DNA of 64,000 bases, from assembly GCF_964340395.1 (NCBI RefSeq), contig NC_135571.1:15417221-15481220 (forward strand). The letters are read 5' to 3'. Made by a program: the position numbers and the translations under genes. Of the stretch, positions 45,585-58,140 are shown piece after piece. Every line of letters begins with the position of its first letter. Position 1 is the first letter of the stretch. The notes under the pieces were generated by a model. It did no database searches, was not told where the DNA came from, and saw only the letters and a program-made list of their open reading frames with translations. This stretch comes from Glandiceps talaboti (taxonomy: Eukaryota; Hemichordata; Enteropneusta; Spengelidae).

Positions 45585-48500
45585 ATATTTGCATACTACT
45601 AGCCTACTATGTTTGCAAACTTAGTATACTAGCCTACTATGTTTGCATACTAAGTATACTAGCCTACTATGTTTGCACACTTAGTATACTAGCGTACTAT
45701 GTTTGCATACTTAGTTTACTAGCCTACTATGTTTGCACACTTAGTATACTAGCCTACTATGTTTGCATACTTAGTATACTAGCCTACTATGTTTGCATAC
45801 TTAGTATACTAGCCTACTATGTTTGCACACTTAGTATACTAGACTACTATGTTTGCGTACTAAGTATACTAGCCTACTATGTTTGCACACTTAGTATACT
45901 AGCCTACTATGTTTGCGTAGTAAGTATACTAGCCTACTATGTTTGCACACATAGTATACTAGACTACTATGTTTGCACACTTAGTATACTAGACTACTAT
46001 GTTTGCACACTTAGTATACTAGCCTACTATGTTTGCATACTAAGTATACTAGCCTACTATGTTTGCATACTAAGTATACTAGCCTACTATGTTTGCACAC
46101 TTAGTATACTAGACTACTATGTTTGCACACTTAGTATACTAGCCTACTATGTTTGCATACTAAGTATACTAGCCTACTATGTTTGCATACTTAGTATACT
46201 AGCCTACTATGTTTGCATACTAAGTATACTAGCCTACTATGTTTGTATACTTAGTATACTAGCCTACTATGTTTGTATACTAAGTATACTAGCCTACTAT
46301 GTTTGCATACTAAGTATACTAGCCTACTATGTTTGTTTACTTAGTATACTAGCCTACTATGTTTGCGTACTAAGTATACTAGCCTACTATGTTTGCATAC
46401 TAAGTATACTAGCCTACTATGTTTGCATACTAAGTATACTAGCCTACTATGTTTGTATACTAAGTATACTAGCCTACTATGTTTGCATACTTAGTATACT
46501 AGCCTACTATGTTTGCATACTTAGTATACTAGCCTACTATGTTTGCACACTTAGTATACTAGCCTACTATGTTTGCATACTAAGTATACTAGCCTACTAT
46601 GTTTGTATACTTAGTATACTAGCCTACTATGTTTGCACACTTAGTATACTAGCCTACTATGTTTGCATACTAAGTATACTAGCCTACTATGTTTGCATAC
46701 TAAGTATACTAGCCTACTATGTTTGCATACTTAGTATACTAGCCTACTATGTTTGCATACTTAGTATACTAGCCTACTATGTTTGTATACTTAGTATACT
46801 AGCCTACTATGTTTGCATACTTAGTTTACTAGCCTACTATGTTTGCACACTTAGTATACTAGCCTACTATGTTTGCATACTAAGTATACTAGCCTACTAT
46901 GTTTGCATACTAAGTATACTAGCCTACTATGTTTGCATACTTAGTATACTAGCCTACTATGTTTGCATACTAAGTATACTAGCCTACTATGTTTGCATAC
47001 TAAGTATACTAGCCTACTATGTTTGCATACTAAGTATACTAGCCTACTATGTTTGCATACTTAGTATACTAGCCTACTATGTTTGCATACTTAGTATACT
47101 AGCCTACTATGTTTGCACACTTAGTTTACTAGCCTACTATGTTTGCATACTAAGTATACTAGCCTACTATGTTTGCATACTAAGTATACTAGCCTACTAT
47201 GTTTGCACACTTAGTATACTAGCCTACTATGTTTGCATACTAAGTATACTAGCCTACTATGTTTGCATACTTAATATACTAGCCTACTATGTTTGCACAC
47301 TTAGTATACTAGCCTACTATGTTTGCATACTAAGTATACTAGCCTACTATGTTTGCATACTTAGTATACTAGCCTACTATGTTTGCATAATAAATATACT
47401 AGCCTACTATGTTTGCATACTTAGTTTACTAGCCTACTATGTTTGCACACTTAGTATACTAGCCTACTATGTTTGCATACTTAGTTTACTAGCCTACTAT
47501 GTTTGCACACTTAGTATACTAGCCTACTATGTTTGCATACTAAGTATACTAGCCTACTATGTTTGCATACTTAGTATACTAGCCTACTATGTTTGCATAC
47601 TTAGTATACTAGCCTACTATGTTTGCATAATAAATATACTAGCCTACTATGTTTGCATACTTAGTTTACTAGCCTACTATGTTTGCACACTTAGTATACT
47701 AGCCTACTATGTTTGCATACTTAGTATACTAGCCTACTATGTTTGCATACTAAGTATACTAGCCTACTATGTTTGCATACTATTATAACTAGCCTACTAT
47801 GTTTGCACACTTAGTATACTAGCCTACTATGTTTGCATACTAAGTATACTAGCCTACTAGGTTTGCATACTAAGTATACTAGCCTACTATGTTTGCATAC
47901 TAAGTATACTAGCCTACTATGTTTGCATACTAAGTATACTAGCCTGCTATGTTTGCATACTAAGTATACTAGCCTACTATGTTTGCATACTTAGTATACT
48001 AGCCTACTATGTTTGCATACTAAGTATACTAGCCTACTAGGTTTGCATACTTAGTATACTAGCCTACTATGTTTGCACACTTAGTATACTAGCCTACTAT
48101 GTTTGCATACTTAGTATACTAGCCTACTATGTTTGCATACTTAGTATACTAGCCTACTAGGTTTGCATACTAAGTATACTAGCCTACTATGTTTGCATAC
48201 TTAGTATACTAGCCTACTATGTTTGCACACTTAGTATACTAGCCTACTATGTTTGCATACTAAGTATACTAGCCTACTATGTTTGCATACTACATTTCCT
48301 TTGTAAGTATACTAGCCTACTATGTTTGCATACTAAGTATACTAGCCTACTATGTTTGCATACTACATTTCCTTTGTAAGTATACTAGCCTACTATGTTT
48401 GCATACTAAGTATACTAGCCTACTATGTTTGCATACTAAGTATACTAGCCTACTGTGTTTGCACACTTAGTATACTAGCCTACTATGTTTGCATACTTAG

Positions 48501-48743
48501 TATACTAGCCTACTATGTTTGCATACTAAGTATACTAGACTACTATGTTTGCATACTTAGTATACTAGCCTACTATGTTTGCACACTTAGTATACTAGAC
48601 TACTATGTTTGCATACTTAGTTTACTAGCCTACTATGTTTGCACACTTAGTATACTAGACTACTATGTTTGCATACTTAGTTTACTAGCCTACTATGTTT
48701 GCACACTTAGTATACTAGCCTACTATGTTTGCATACTTAGTAT
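45585..48743. repeat. 30-bp satellite array (~105 units)
   Basis: The 30-bp unit contains tagcctactatgtttgcata and ctaagtatac. Period is exact over most of the array, so each database line repeats in register; variants alternate acttag/actaag and gcacac/gcatac. Two units near 48290 and 48365 carry an added tacatttcctttgt. It begins within about 10 bp of the exon 2 donor and fills the first part of that intron. The 158-codon frame at its right end is an artefact. Confidence 0.97.
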
Positions 48744-48934
48744 GTACTTAGTGCATTACAATTATTACTCCTGGCATAATAATAATGATGATAGTATAAG
48801 CATATTTATAATGTACCTGTTCTCCTGAGAGCTCCAGTCACAGATATATATAATATTTACAAGAGGAAACAATTTGTACAGCAGCTCTTTGTACTTCCTT
48901 AACTTGGGGAATACAATTCATAGTAGTCTGTAGT

Positions 48935-51900
48935 CCATAGGTTTACAGTATTTACATTAGGTTGATTATCCAATAGGTTTACAGTATTTACATTAGGTTG
49001 ATTATCCAATAGGTTTACAGTATTTACATTAGGTTGATGATCCCCATAGGTTTACAGTATTTACATTAGGTTGATTATCCAATAGGTTTACAGTATTTAC
49101 ATTAGGTTGATGATCCCATAGGTTTACAGTATTTACATTAGGTTGATTATCCCCATAGGTTTACAGTATTTACATTAGGTTGATTATCCAATAGGTTTAC
49201 AATATTTACATTAGGTTGATGATCCAATAGGTTTACAGTATTTACATTAGGTTGATGATCCCCATAGGTTTACAGTATTTACATTAGGTTGATGATCCCA
49301 TAGGTTTACAGTATTTACATTAGGTTGATTATCCCCATAGGTTTACAGTATTTACATTAGGTTGATTATCCAATAGGTTTACGGTATTTACATTAGGTTG
49401 ATGATCCCCATAGGTTTACAGTATTTACATTAGGCTGATTATCCCCATAGGTTTACAGTATTTACATTAGGTTGATGATCCCCATAGGTTTACAGTATTT
49501 ACATTAGGTTGATTATCCAATAGGTTTACAGTATTTACATTAGGTTGATTATCCAATAGGTTTACAATATTTACATTAGGTTGATGATCCAATAGGTTTA
49601 CAGTATTTACATTAGGTTGATGATCCCCATAGGTTTACAGTATTTACATTAGGTTGATTATCCCCATAGGTTTACAGTATTTACATTAGGCTGATTATCC
49701 AATAGGTTTACAGTATTTACATTAGGTTGATTATCCCCATAGGTTAACAGTATTTACATTAGGTTGATGATCCCCATAGGTTTACAGTATTTACATTAGG
49801 TTGATGATCCCCATAGGTTTACAGTATTTACATTAGGTTGATTATCCCCATAGGTTTACAGTATTTACATTAGGTTGATGATCCCATAGGTTTACAGTAT
49901 TTACATTAGGTTGATGATCCCCATAGGTTTACAGTATTTACATTAGGTTGATGATCCCCATAGGTTTACAGTATTTACATTAGGTTGATGATCCCCATAG
50001 GTTTACAGTATTTACATTAGGTTGATGATCCCCATAGGTTTACAGTATTTACATTAGGTTGATGATCCCCATAGGTTTACAGTATTTACATTAGGTTGAT
50101 GATCCCCATAGGTTTACAGTATTTACATTAGGTTGATTATCCAATAGGTTTACAGTATTTACATTAGGTTGATGATCCCCATAGGTTTACAGTATTTACA
50201 TTAGGTTGATGATCCCCATAGGTTTACAGTATTTACGTTAGGTTGATGATCCCCATAGGTTTACAGTATTTACATTAGGTTGATGATCCCCATAGGTTTA
50301 CAGTATTTACATTAGGTTGATGATCCCCATAGGTTTACAGTATTTACGTTAGGTTGATGATCCCCATAGGTTTACAGTATTTACATTAGGTTGATGATCC
50401 CCATAGGTTTACAGTATTTACATTAGGTTGATGATCCCCATAGGTTTACAGTATTTACATTAGGTTGATGATCCCCATAGGTTTACAGTATTTACATTAG
50501 GTTGATGATCCCCATAGGTTTACAGTATTTACATTATGTTGATGATCCCCATAGGTTTACAGTATTTACATTAGGTTGATGATCCCCATAGGTTTACAGT
50601 ATTTACATTAGGTTGATGATCCAATAGGTTTACAGTATTTACATTAGGTTGATGATCCCCATAGGTTTACAGTATTTACATTAGGTTGATGATCCAATAG
50701 GTTTACAGTATTTACATTAGGTTGATTATCCAATAGGTTTACAGTATTTACATTAGGTTGATTATCCCCATAGGTTTACAGTATTTACATTAGGTTGATG
50801 ATCCCCATAGGTTTACAGTATTTACATTAGGTTGATGATCCAATAGGTTTACAGTATTTACATTAGGTTGATGATCCCCATAGGTTTACAGTATTTACAT
50901 TAGGTTGATGATCCAATAGGTTTACAGTATTTACATTAGGTTGATTATCCAATAGGTTTACAGTATTTACATTAGGTTGATTATCCCTATAGGTTTACAG
51001 TATTCACATTAGGTTGATGATCCCCATAGGTTTACAGTATTTACATTAGCTTGATGATCTCCATAGGTTTACAGTATTTACGTTAGGTTGATGATCCCCA
51101 TAGGTTTACAATATTTACATTAGGTTGATTATCCAATAGGTTTACAGTATTTACATTAGGTTGATGATCCCCATAGGTTTACAGTATTTACATTAGGTTG
51201 ATTATCCCCATCAGTTTACAGTATTTACATTAGGTTGATGATCCTCATAGATTTACAGTATTTACATTAGGTTGATGATCCCCATAGGTTTACAGTATTT
51301 ACATTAGGTTGATGATCCCCATAGGTTTACAGTATTTACATTAGGCTGATGATCCCCATAGGTTTACAGTATTTACATTAGGTTGATTATCCCCATATGT
51401 TTACAGTATTTACATTAGGTTGATGATCCCCATAGGTTTACAGTATTTACATTAGGCTGATGATCCCCATAGGTTTACAGTATTTACATTAGGTTGATGA
51501 TCCCCATAGGTTTACAGTATTTACATTAGGTTGATTATCCAATAGGTTTACAGTATTTACATTAGGTTGATGATCCCCATAGGTTTACAGTATTTACGTT
51601 AGGTTGATGATCCCCATAGGTTTACAGTATTTACATTAGGTTGATGATCCCCATAGGTTTACAGTATTTACATTAGGTTGATGATCCCCATAGGTTTACA
51701 GTATTTACATTAGGTTGATTATCCCCATAGGTTTACAGTATTTACATTAGGTTGATGATCCCCATAGGTTTACAGTATTTACATTAGGTTGATGATCCCC
51801 ATAGGTTTACAGTATTTACATTAGGTTGATGATCCCCATAGGTTTACAGTATTTACATTAGGTTGATGATCCCCATAGGTTTACAGTATTTACATTAGGT

Positions 51901-53975
51901 TGATGATCCCCATAGGTTTACAGTATTTACATTAGGTTGATTATCCCCATAGGTTTACAGTATTTACATTAGGTTGATGATCCCCATAGGTTTACAGTAT
52001 TTACATTAGGTTGATGATCCCCATAGGTTTACAGTATTTACATTAGGTTGATGATCCCCATAGGTTTACAGTATTTACATTAGGTTGATTATCCAATAGG
52101 TTTACAGTATTTACATTAGGTTGATGATCCCCATAGGTTTACAGTATTTACATTAGGTTGATGATCCCCATAGGTTTACAGTATTTACGTTAGGTTGATG
52201 ATCCCCATAGGTTTACAGTATTTACATTAGGTTGATGATCCCCATAGGTTTACAGTATTTACATTAGGTTGATGATCCCCATAGGTTTACAGTATTTACA
52301 TTAGGTTGATGATCCCCATAGGTTTACAGTATTTACATTAGGTTGATGATCCCCATAGGTTTACAGTATTTACATTAGGTTGATGATCCCCATAGGTTTA
52401 CAGTATTTACATTAGGTTGATGATCCCCATAGGTTTACAGTATTTACATTATGTTGATGATCCCCATAGGTTTACAGTATTTACATTAGGTTGATGATCC
52501 CCATAGGTTTACAGTATTTACATTAGGTTGATGATCCAATAGGTTTACAGTATTTACATTAGGTTGATGATCCCCATAGGTTTACAGTATTTACATTAGG
52601 TTGATGATCCAATAGGTTTACAGTATTTACATTAGGTTGATGATCCAATAGGTTTACAGTATTTACATTAGGTTGATTATCCAATAGGTTTACAGTATTT
52701 ACATTAGGTTGATTATCCCTATAGGTTTACAGTATTCACATTAGGTTGATGATCCCCATAGGTTTACAGTATTTACATTAGCTTGATGATCTCCATAGGT
52801 TTACAGTATTTACGTTAGGTTGATGATCCCCATAGGTTTACAATATTTACATTAGGTTGATTATCCAATAGGTTTACAGTATTTACATTAGGTTGATGAT
52901 CCCCATAGGTTTACAGTATTTACATTAGGTTGATTATCCCCATAGGTTTACAGTATTTACATTAGCTTGATGATCTCCATAGGGTTACAGTATTTACGTT
53001 AGGTTGATGATCCCCATAGGTTTACAATATTTACATTAGGTTGATTATCCAATAGGTTTACAGTATTTACATTAGGTTGATGATCCCCATAGGTTTACAG
53101 TATTTACATTAGGTTGATTATCCCATCAGTTTACAGTATTTACATTAGGTTGATGATCCTCATAGATTTACAGTATTTACATTAGGTTGATGATCCCCAT
53201 AGGTTTACAGTATTTACATTAGGTTGATGATCCCCATAGGTTTACAGTATTTACATTAGGCTGATGATCCCCATAGGTTTACAGTATTTACATTAGGTTG
53301 ATTATCCCCATATGTTTACAGTATTTACATTAGGTTGATGATCCCCATAGGTTTACAGTATTTACATTAGGCTGATGATCCCCATAGGTTTACAGTATTT
53401 ACATTAGGTTGATGATCCCCATAGGTTTACAGTATTTACATTAGGTTGATTATCCAATAGGTTTACAGTATTTACATTAGGTTGATGATCCCCATAGGTT
53501 TACAGTATTTACGTTAGGTTGATGATCCCCATAGGTTTACAGTATTTACATTAGGTTGATGATCCCCATAGGTTTACAGTATTTACATTAGGTTGATGAT
53601 CCCCATAGGTTTACAGTATTTACATTAGGTTGATGATCCCCATAGGTTTACAGTATTTACATTAGGTTGATTATCCCCATAGGTTTACAGTATTTACATT
53701 AGGTTGATGATCCCCATAGGTTTACAGTATTTACATTAGGTTGATGATCCCCATAGGTTTACAGTATTTACATTAGGTTGATGATCCCCATAGGTTTACA
53801 GTATTTACATTAGGTTGATGATCCCCATAGGTTTACAGTATTTACATTAGGTTGATGATCCCCATAGGTTTACAGTATTTACATTAGGTTGATGATCCCC
53901 ATAGGTTTACAGTATTTACATTAGGTTGATTATCCCCATTGGTTTACAGTATTTACATTAGGTTGATGATCCTCT
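48935..53975. repeat. 36/37-bp satellite array (~137 units)
   Basis: Units of 37 bp (ccccataggtttacagtatt then tacattaggttgatgat) are mixed with 36-bp forms (ccaatagg, cccatagg). Rare variants reveal a segmental duplication: tattcacatt at 51001 and 52733 (offset 1732), and catatgtttacag at 51394 and 53308 (offset 1914). The offset difference is due to about 180 bp of extra units in the second copy. The array ends 163 bp before the exon at 54139. Confidence 0.97.
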
Positions 53976-54138
53976 AGTAAAAGATTAAATGTAAATGTTA
54001 TTGCAGGTACTCAGAATTTTACAACTGGGTTGACTGATGTTCAAATTGTTCCCAAAGACTTTTGTCATTCAGAATCAAATGGCAGCAGAAATGAAAATAA
54101 TTGATTTATTTTGTTGAATGTGATGTTGTATCTTGCAG

Positions 54139-54457
54139 ACACTGATGACTTTATCCAGTTATATACTACCCTATGTAGTTGAACCTTATGTGAATCAAAA
54201 CAACACAGGATTATTGACCTACCTTAGCAACAGAGATAGCAGTACGTACCTTAGCAACGGAAACTCCAGTGCACACCATGATCACATGATTTCCTTCTCA
54301 CTGCTGATATACATACATGCTGCAGTCTGGTTGATTGTGTTAATAATTGATAGATATATTAAATATCATCATCATAACTTTAGAAAACGTGGTTACTTAG
54401 AATTCTGTAGACAAACCAAAAATATACGACGAGTTCCCTTAGCAGTCATTTCAGCAG
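54139..54457 (+). CDS. TMEM192: TMEM192-like protein, exon 3 (TM1 end, luminal loop, TM2, cytosolic loop)
   Basis: The acceptor is tcttgcag and the donor g/gtaaga. The exon encodes TLMTLSSYILPYVVEPYVNQ (rest of TM1 into the lumen), then a loop with several N-x-S/T sites (NNT, NGNSS). TM2 follows (ISFSLLIYIHAAVWLIVLII), then DRYIKYHHHNFRKRGYLEFC and RQTKNIRRVPLAVISA. The block (D/E)RYI(K/Q)YHH..(F/I)R.RGY is the most recognisable TMEM192 signature. The exon ends with one base of the next codon, completed as Gly by 56043. The luminal loop is longer than I recall for the human protein. The following intron (1585 bp) is about 86% 42-bp satellite. Confidence 0.88.
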
Positions 54458-54542
54458 GTAAGAAATTAAAAAGTATCTACCTACAGAGTTGATAAAATGT
54501 GTTTTATGGCCATGGTCCAATTATTAGATTTGTAGACTTACA

Positions 54543-55911
54543 TGTAGATGAGTATTTACTAAGTACTTACATTGTTTGTATACATGTAGGTGAGTATTTA
54601 CTAAGTACTTACATTGTTTGTATACATGTAGGTGAGTATTTACTAAGTACTTACATTGTTTGTATACATGTAGGTGAGTATTTACTAAGTACTTACATTG
54701 TTTGTATACATGTAGGTGAGTATTTACTAAGTACTTACATTGTTTGTATACATGTAGGTGAGTATTTACTAAGTACTTACATTGTTTGTATACATGTAGG
54801 TGAGTATTTACTAAGTACTTACATTGTTTGTATACATGTAGGTGAGTATTTACTAAGTACTTACATTGTTTGTATACATGTAGGTGAGTATTTACTAAGT
54901 ACTTACATTGTTTGTATACATGTAGGTGAGTATTTACTAAGTACTTACATTGTTTGTATACATGTAGGTGAGTATTTACTAAGTACTTACATTGTTTGTA
55001 TGCATGTAGGTGAGTATTTACTAAGTACTTACATTGTTTGTATACATGTAGGTGAGTATTTACTAAGTACTTACATTGTTTGTATACATGTAGGTGAGTA
55101 TTTACTAAGTACTTACATTGTTTGTATACATGTAGGTGAGTATTTACTAAGTACTTACATTGTTTGTATACATGTAGGTGAGTATTTACTAAGTACTTAC
55201 ATTGTTTGTATACATGTAGGTGAGTATTTACTAAGTACTTACATTGTTTGTATACATGTAGGTGAGTATTTACTAAGTACTTACATTGTTTGTATACATG
55301 TAGGTGAGTATTTACTAAGTACTTACATTGTTTGTATACATGTAGGTGAGTATTTACTAAGTACTTACATTGTTTGTATACATGTAGGTGAGTATTTACT
55401 AAGTACTTACATTGTTTGTATACATGTAGGTGAGTATTTACTAAGTACTTACATTGTTTGTATACATGTAGGTGAGTATTTACTAAGTACTTACATTGTT
55501 TGTATGCATGTAGGTGAGTATTTACTAAGTACTTACATTGTTTGTATACATGTAGGTGAGTATTTACTAAGTACTTACATTGTTTGTATACATGTAGGTG
55601 AGTATTTACTAAGTACTTACATTGTTTGTATACATGTAGGTGAGTATTTACTAAGTACTTACATTGTTTGTATACATGTAGGTGAGTATTTACTAAGTAC
55701 TTACATTGTTTGTATACATGTAGGTGAGTATTTACTAAGTACTTACATTGTTTGTATACATGTAGGTGAGTATTTACTAAGTACTTACATTGTTTGTATA
55801 CATGTAGGTGAGTATTTACTAAGTACTTACATTGTTTGTATACATGTAGGTGAGTATTTACTAAGTACTTACATTGTTTGTATACATGTCAATGAGTATT
55901 TACTAAGTACA
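54543..55911 (+). repeat. 42-bp satellite array (~32.5 units), each unit with AG/GTGAGT
   Basis: The 42-bp unit contains atgtaggtgagtatttacta and agtacttacattgtttgtat. Units are almost identical; the only internal variant I see (gtatgcatg) occurs twice, exactly 504 bp (12 units) apart, at 55001 and 55505. Each unit carries TAG/GTGAGT, a consensus-like 5' splice site in the sense direction, inside the intron after exon 3. The 473-codon frame is an artefact (42 bp = 14 codons). Confidence 0.97.
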
Positions 55912-56042
55912 CTATTGTAACACCTTATTTGGCATCCAGACTTACATTGTTACAGTAGGGTAACATGTCATTTTTTTCTAATCTTACATTTCACATGTAA
56001 TAGCCAATAAGTAAGTTGTCATCATAATTATCTTCTTTACAG

Positions 56043-56189
56043 GCACAGTTGTTCTCCTGGTAGTAGTTACAGTGGTATTTAACCTAAAACTGGACAAGAA
56101 ATCTACTGCACTAGAACCAGTCAACTACATGGAAATGCTGATTACATTGGAGTTTTTGGTTGCTTTGCCTTGTATTCTGATCTATATGA
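56043..56189 (+). CDS. TMEM192: TMEM192-like protein, exon 4 (TM3 and TM4)
   Basis: The acceptor is cttctttacag and the donor a/gtaagt. The frame continues from 54457 as GTVVLLVVVTVVFNLKLDKK (TM3), then EPVNYMEMLITLEFLVALPC and ILIYM (TM4), ending one base into the next codon. This matches the human pattern of SSGNTVLLL-type TM3 and a fourth segment ending ..C.LIY. The cytosolic C-terminal tail (acidic segment and coiled region in the human protein) is not visible between 56190 and 64000, so the last exon or exons probably lie to the right, beyond the retrotransposons. Confidence 0.87.
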
Positions 56190-56280
56190 GTAAGTTGATG
56201 TTTCCTTCATGTATCACTATGGCAACTACAATGATTATACCGTACTACACAGTATAGTTAGATTATTGGTCTCCCAAAAT

Positions 56281-56988
56281 CATTCACTTTGGTGAGCCCA
56301 TAATATAGATTGTCTGTCATTCACTTTGGTGAGCCCATAATATAGATTGTCTGTCATTCACTTTGGTGAGCCCATAATATAGATTGTCTGTCATTCACTT
56401 TGGTGAGCCCATAATATAGATTGTCTGTCATTCACTTTGGTGAGCCCATAATATAGATTGTCTGTCATTCACTTTGGTGAGCCCATAATATAGATTGTCT
56501 GTCATTCACTTTGGTGAGCCCATAATATAGATTGTCTGTCATTCACTTTGGTGAGCCCATAATATAGATTGTCTGTCATTCACTTTGGTGAGCCCATAAT
56601 ATAGATTGTCTGTCATTCACTTTGGTGAGCCCATAATATAGATTGTCTGTCATTCACTTTGGTGAGCCCATAATATAGATTGTCTGTCATTCACTTTGGT
56701 GAGCCCATAATATAGATTGTCTGTCATTCACTTTGGTGAGCCCATAATATAGATTGTCTGTCATTCACTTTGGTGAGCCCATAATATAGATTGTCTGTCA
56801 TTCACTTTGGTGAGCCCATAATATAGATTGTCTGTCATTCACTTTGGTGAGCCCATAATATAGATTGTCTGTCATTCACTTTGGTGAGCCCATAATATAG
56901 ATTGTCTGTCATTCACTTTGGTGAGCCCATAATATAGATTGTCTGTCATTCACTTTGGTAAGCCCATAATATAGATTGTCTGTCATTA
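56281..56988 (+). repeat. 37-bp satellite array (~19 units), nearly perfect
   Basis: The 37-bp unit contains cattcactttggtgagccca and taatatagattgtctgt. Units are identical except the last (ggtaagccc), implying very recent expansion or homogenisation. It starts about 90 bp after the exon 4 donor. Confidence 0.97.
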
Positions 56989-57230
56989 AAACCGACTTAG
57001 AACCGATTTAACTTGAATGGTTCAATGTCCATTACCCACAGCTGCACACTTGAATCTTGACCTCCAGGTTAAATTTTGCAAGTTACATGCTTTGTACACC
57101 GACACCTTCACTTTGGAACACAACTGTAATAAGAAGAATTATCCAGCATACATGTAAGATGGCATCGCCGGAGCATGGAATGTTCAGCAATAAATGAGTG
57201 ACAAAAACAACCACTTGATTGCTATAAAAA

Positions 57231-57470
57231 CCTTATTATATTATACTAGTATATTGATGGCGCAAATTGTGAGATCTGATTGGTCCAGACATCGAACTAG
57301 CGCATCTAAAATGGGCGATAATGCACAGTTGGCACGCGTCCAAATTTTGATGTTCACTGTTCGTCTAGAACATTGTAGTCCGTGCAGGGATGGGGCGCAA
57401 ATGAAACCAGAAAATGTTGCGTCTTATCTTGTTTCCGATATTTTCAATATACTGGTATAATATAATAGCG
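57231..57470. mobile_element. MITE-like inverted-repeat element
   Basis: ttattatattatactagtat (57231-57250) continues to ttg and is complementary to caatatactggtataatata (57445-57464) with one mismatch. About 190 bp between the arms is less AT-rich and contains an 88-codon chance frame. The left end abuts AT-rich sequence; the right end directly meets a second fold-back element. Confidence 0.65.
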
Positions 57471-57604
57471 ATAAACCACCCCCTGGGAATGGTATACCAC
57501 TCGGTTTTGACCAGTGAACTCAATATATGCACTCGCTATCGCTCATGCATATATTTCGTTCACTGGTCAAAACCTCTTGGTATACCATTCCCAGGGGTGG
57601 TTTA
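57471..57604. mobile_element. Fold-back element with ~60-bp arms
   Basis: Left arm ataaaccaccccctgggaat (57471) continuing ggtataccac and ttttgaccagtgaac is complementary to the right arm gttcactggtcaaaa, ggtataccattcccagggg, tggtttat (ending 57604). The loop is only a few bases (around 57537). Frames on either strand over the element are artefacts. Confidence 0.85.
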
Positions 57605-57914
57605 TTGCTTAATTTTATTATGGATTCATCAACACCTAAAAAGAAGTCTTTTTGCCGATCGCAAAGTTTCTCAAATTGATAGAGACTTCTTTCCCATTTG
57701 GCGGTAGTTGTCACAACCAGAAATGATCGTGTTGTATTTGACGAACTGGCATCGATTAGGGTTAACCCCATGGCCTGGGCACGACTTTCTACTTGTTACA
57801 TTACTAAAATTACTTACTCGAGTTTTTAAGGATCATTTGAATGCAAAGTCAAGACGGGTTCGCTCTTGGCACACATTGAACAACAGAGAGATAAACAACA
57901 CTGTGTGTACGACA
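57605..57914. other. Intronic stretch, nothing recognised
   Basis: Single-copy sequence; a 103-codon open frame (57708-58019) has no family resemblance and runs into the dispersed repeat that follows. Confidence 0.45.
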
Positions 57915-58140
57915 TGTCATTTCTTCCACAAGGAAGAGATATATTTATGGGTGGAAGTCTGTGGGTTTGTCAGTGTGTGTGTGTCTGACTGTCTGTGTCA
58001 GACGTATTCCATAGGGTAATGGCAAGACTTGATTAGGTTTTGGTAAAATACCTGTGAATATTAATGAGCAATTTACGTAATTAATGATTTTCGGTAATTA
58101 GGCTATATCTCAAGAATGCACGCTTCAAATTCATTATAAC
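57915..58140 (+). mobile_element. Fold-back dispersed element, copy 2, left arm
   Basis: aaggaagagatatatt, a TGTG/TGTC tract, tagggtaatggcaaga, tgagcaatttacgtaattaa, ttaggctatat and aagaatgcacgcttcaaatt occur in the same order as 18870-19150. The copies match at most positions. The central part of the family is not adjacent here; it lies inverted at 58700-59275. Confidence 0.7.

Noticed and set aside
48935-53975. CRISPR-like repeat-spacer pattern
   Set aside because: The alternating words are one continuous 36/37-bp unit with small variants; there are no unique spacers and no cas genes.
54499-55920. 473-codon open frame on the + strand, a potential repeat protein
   Set aside because: Pure 42-bp satellite inside an intron; the open frame follows from a unit of 14 codons without a stop.
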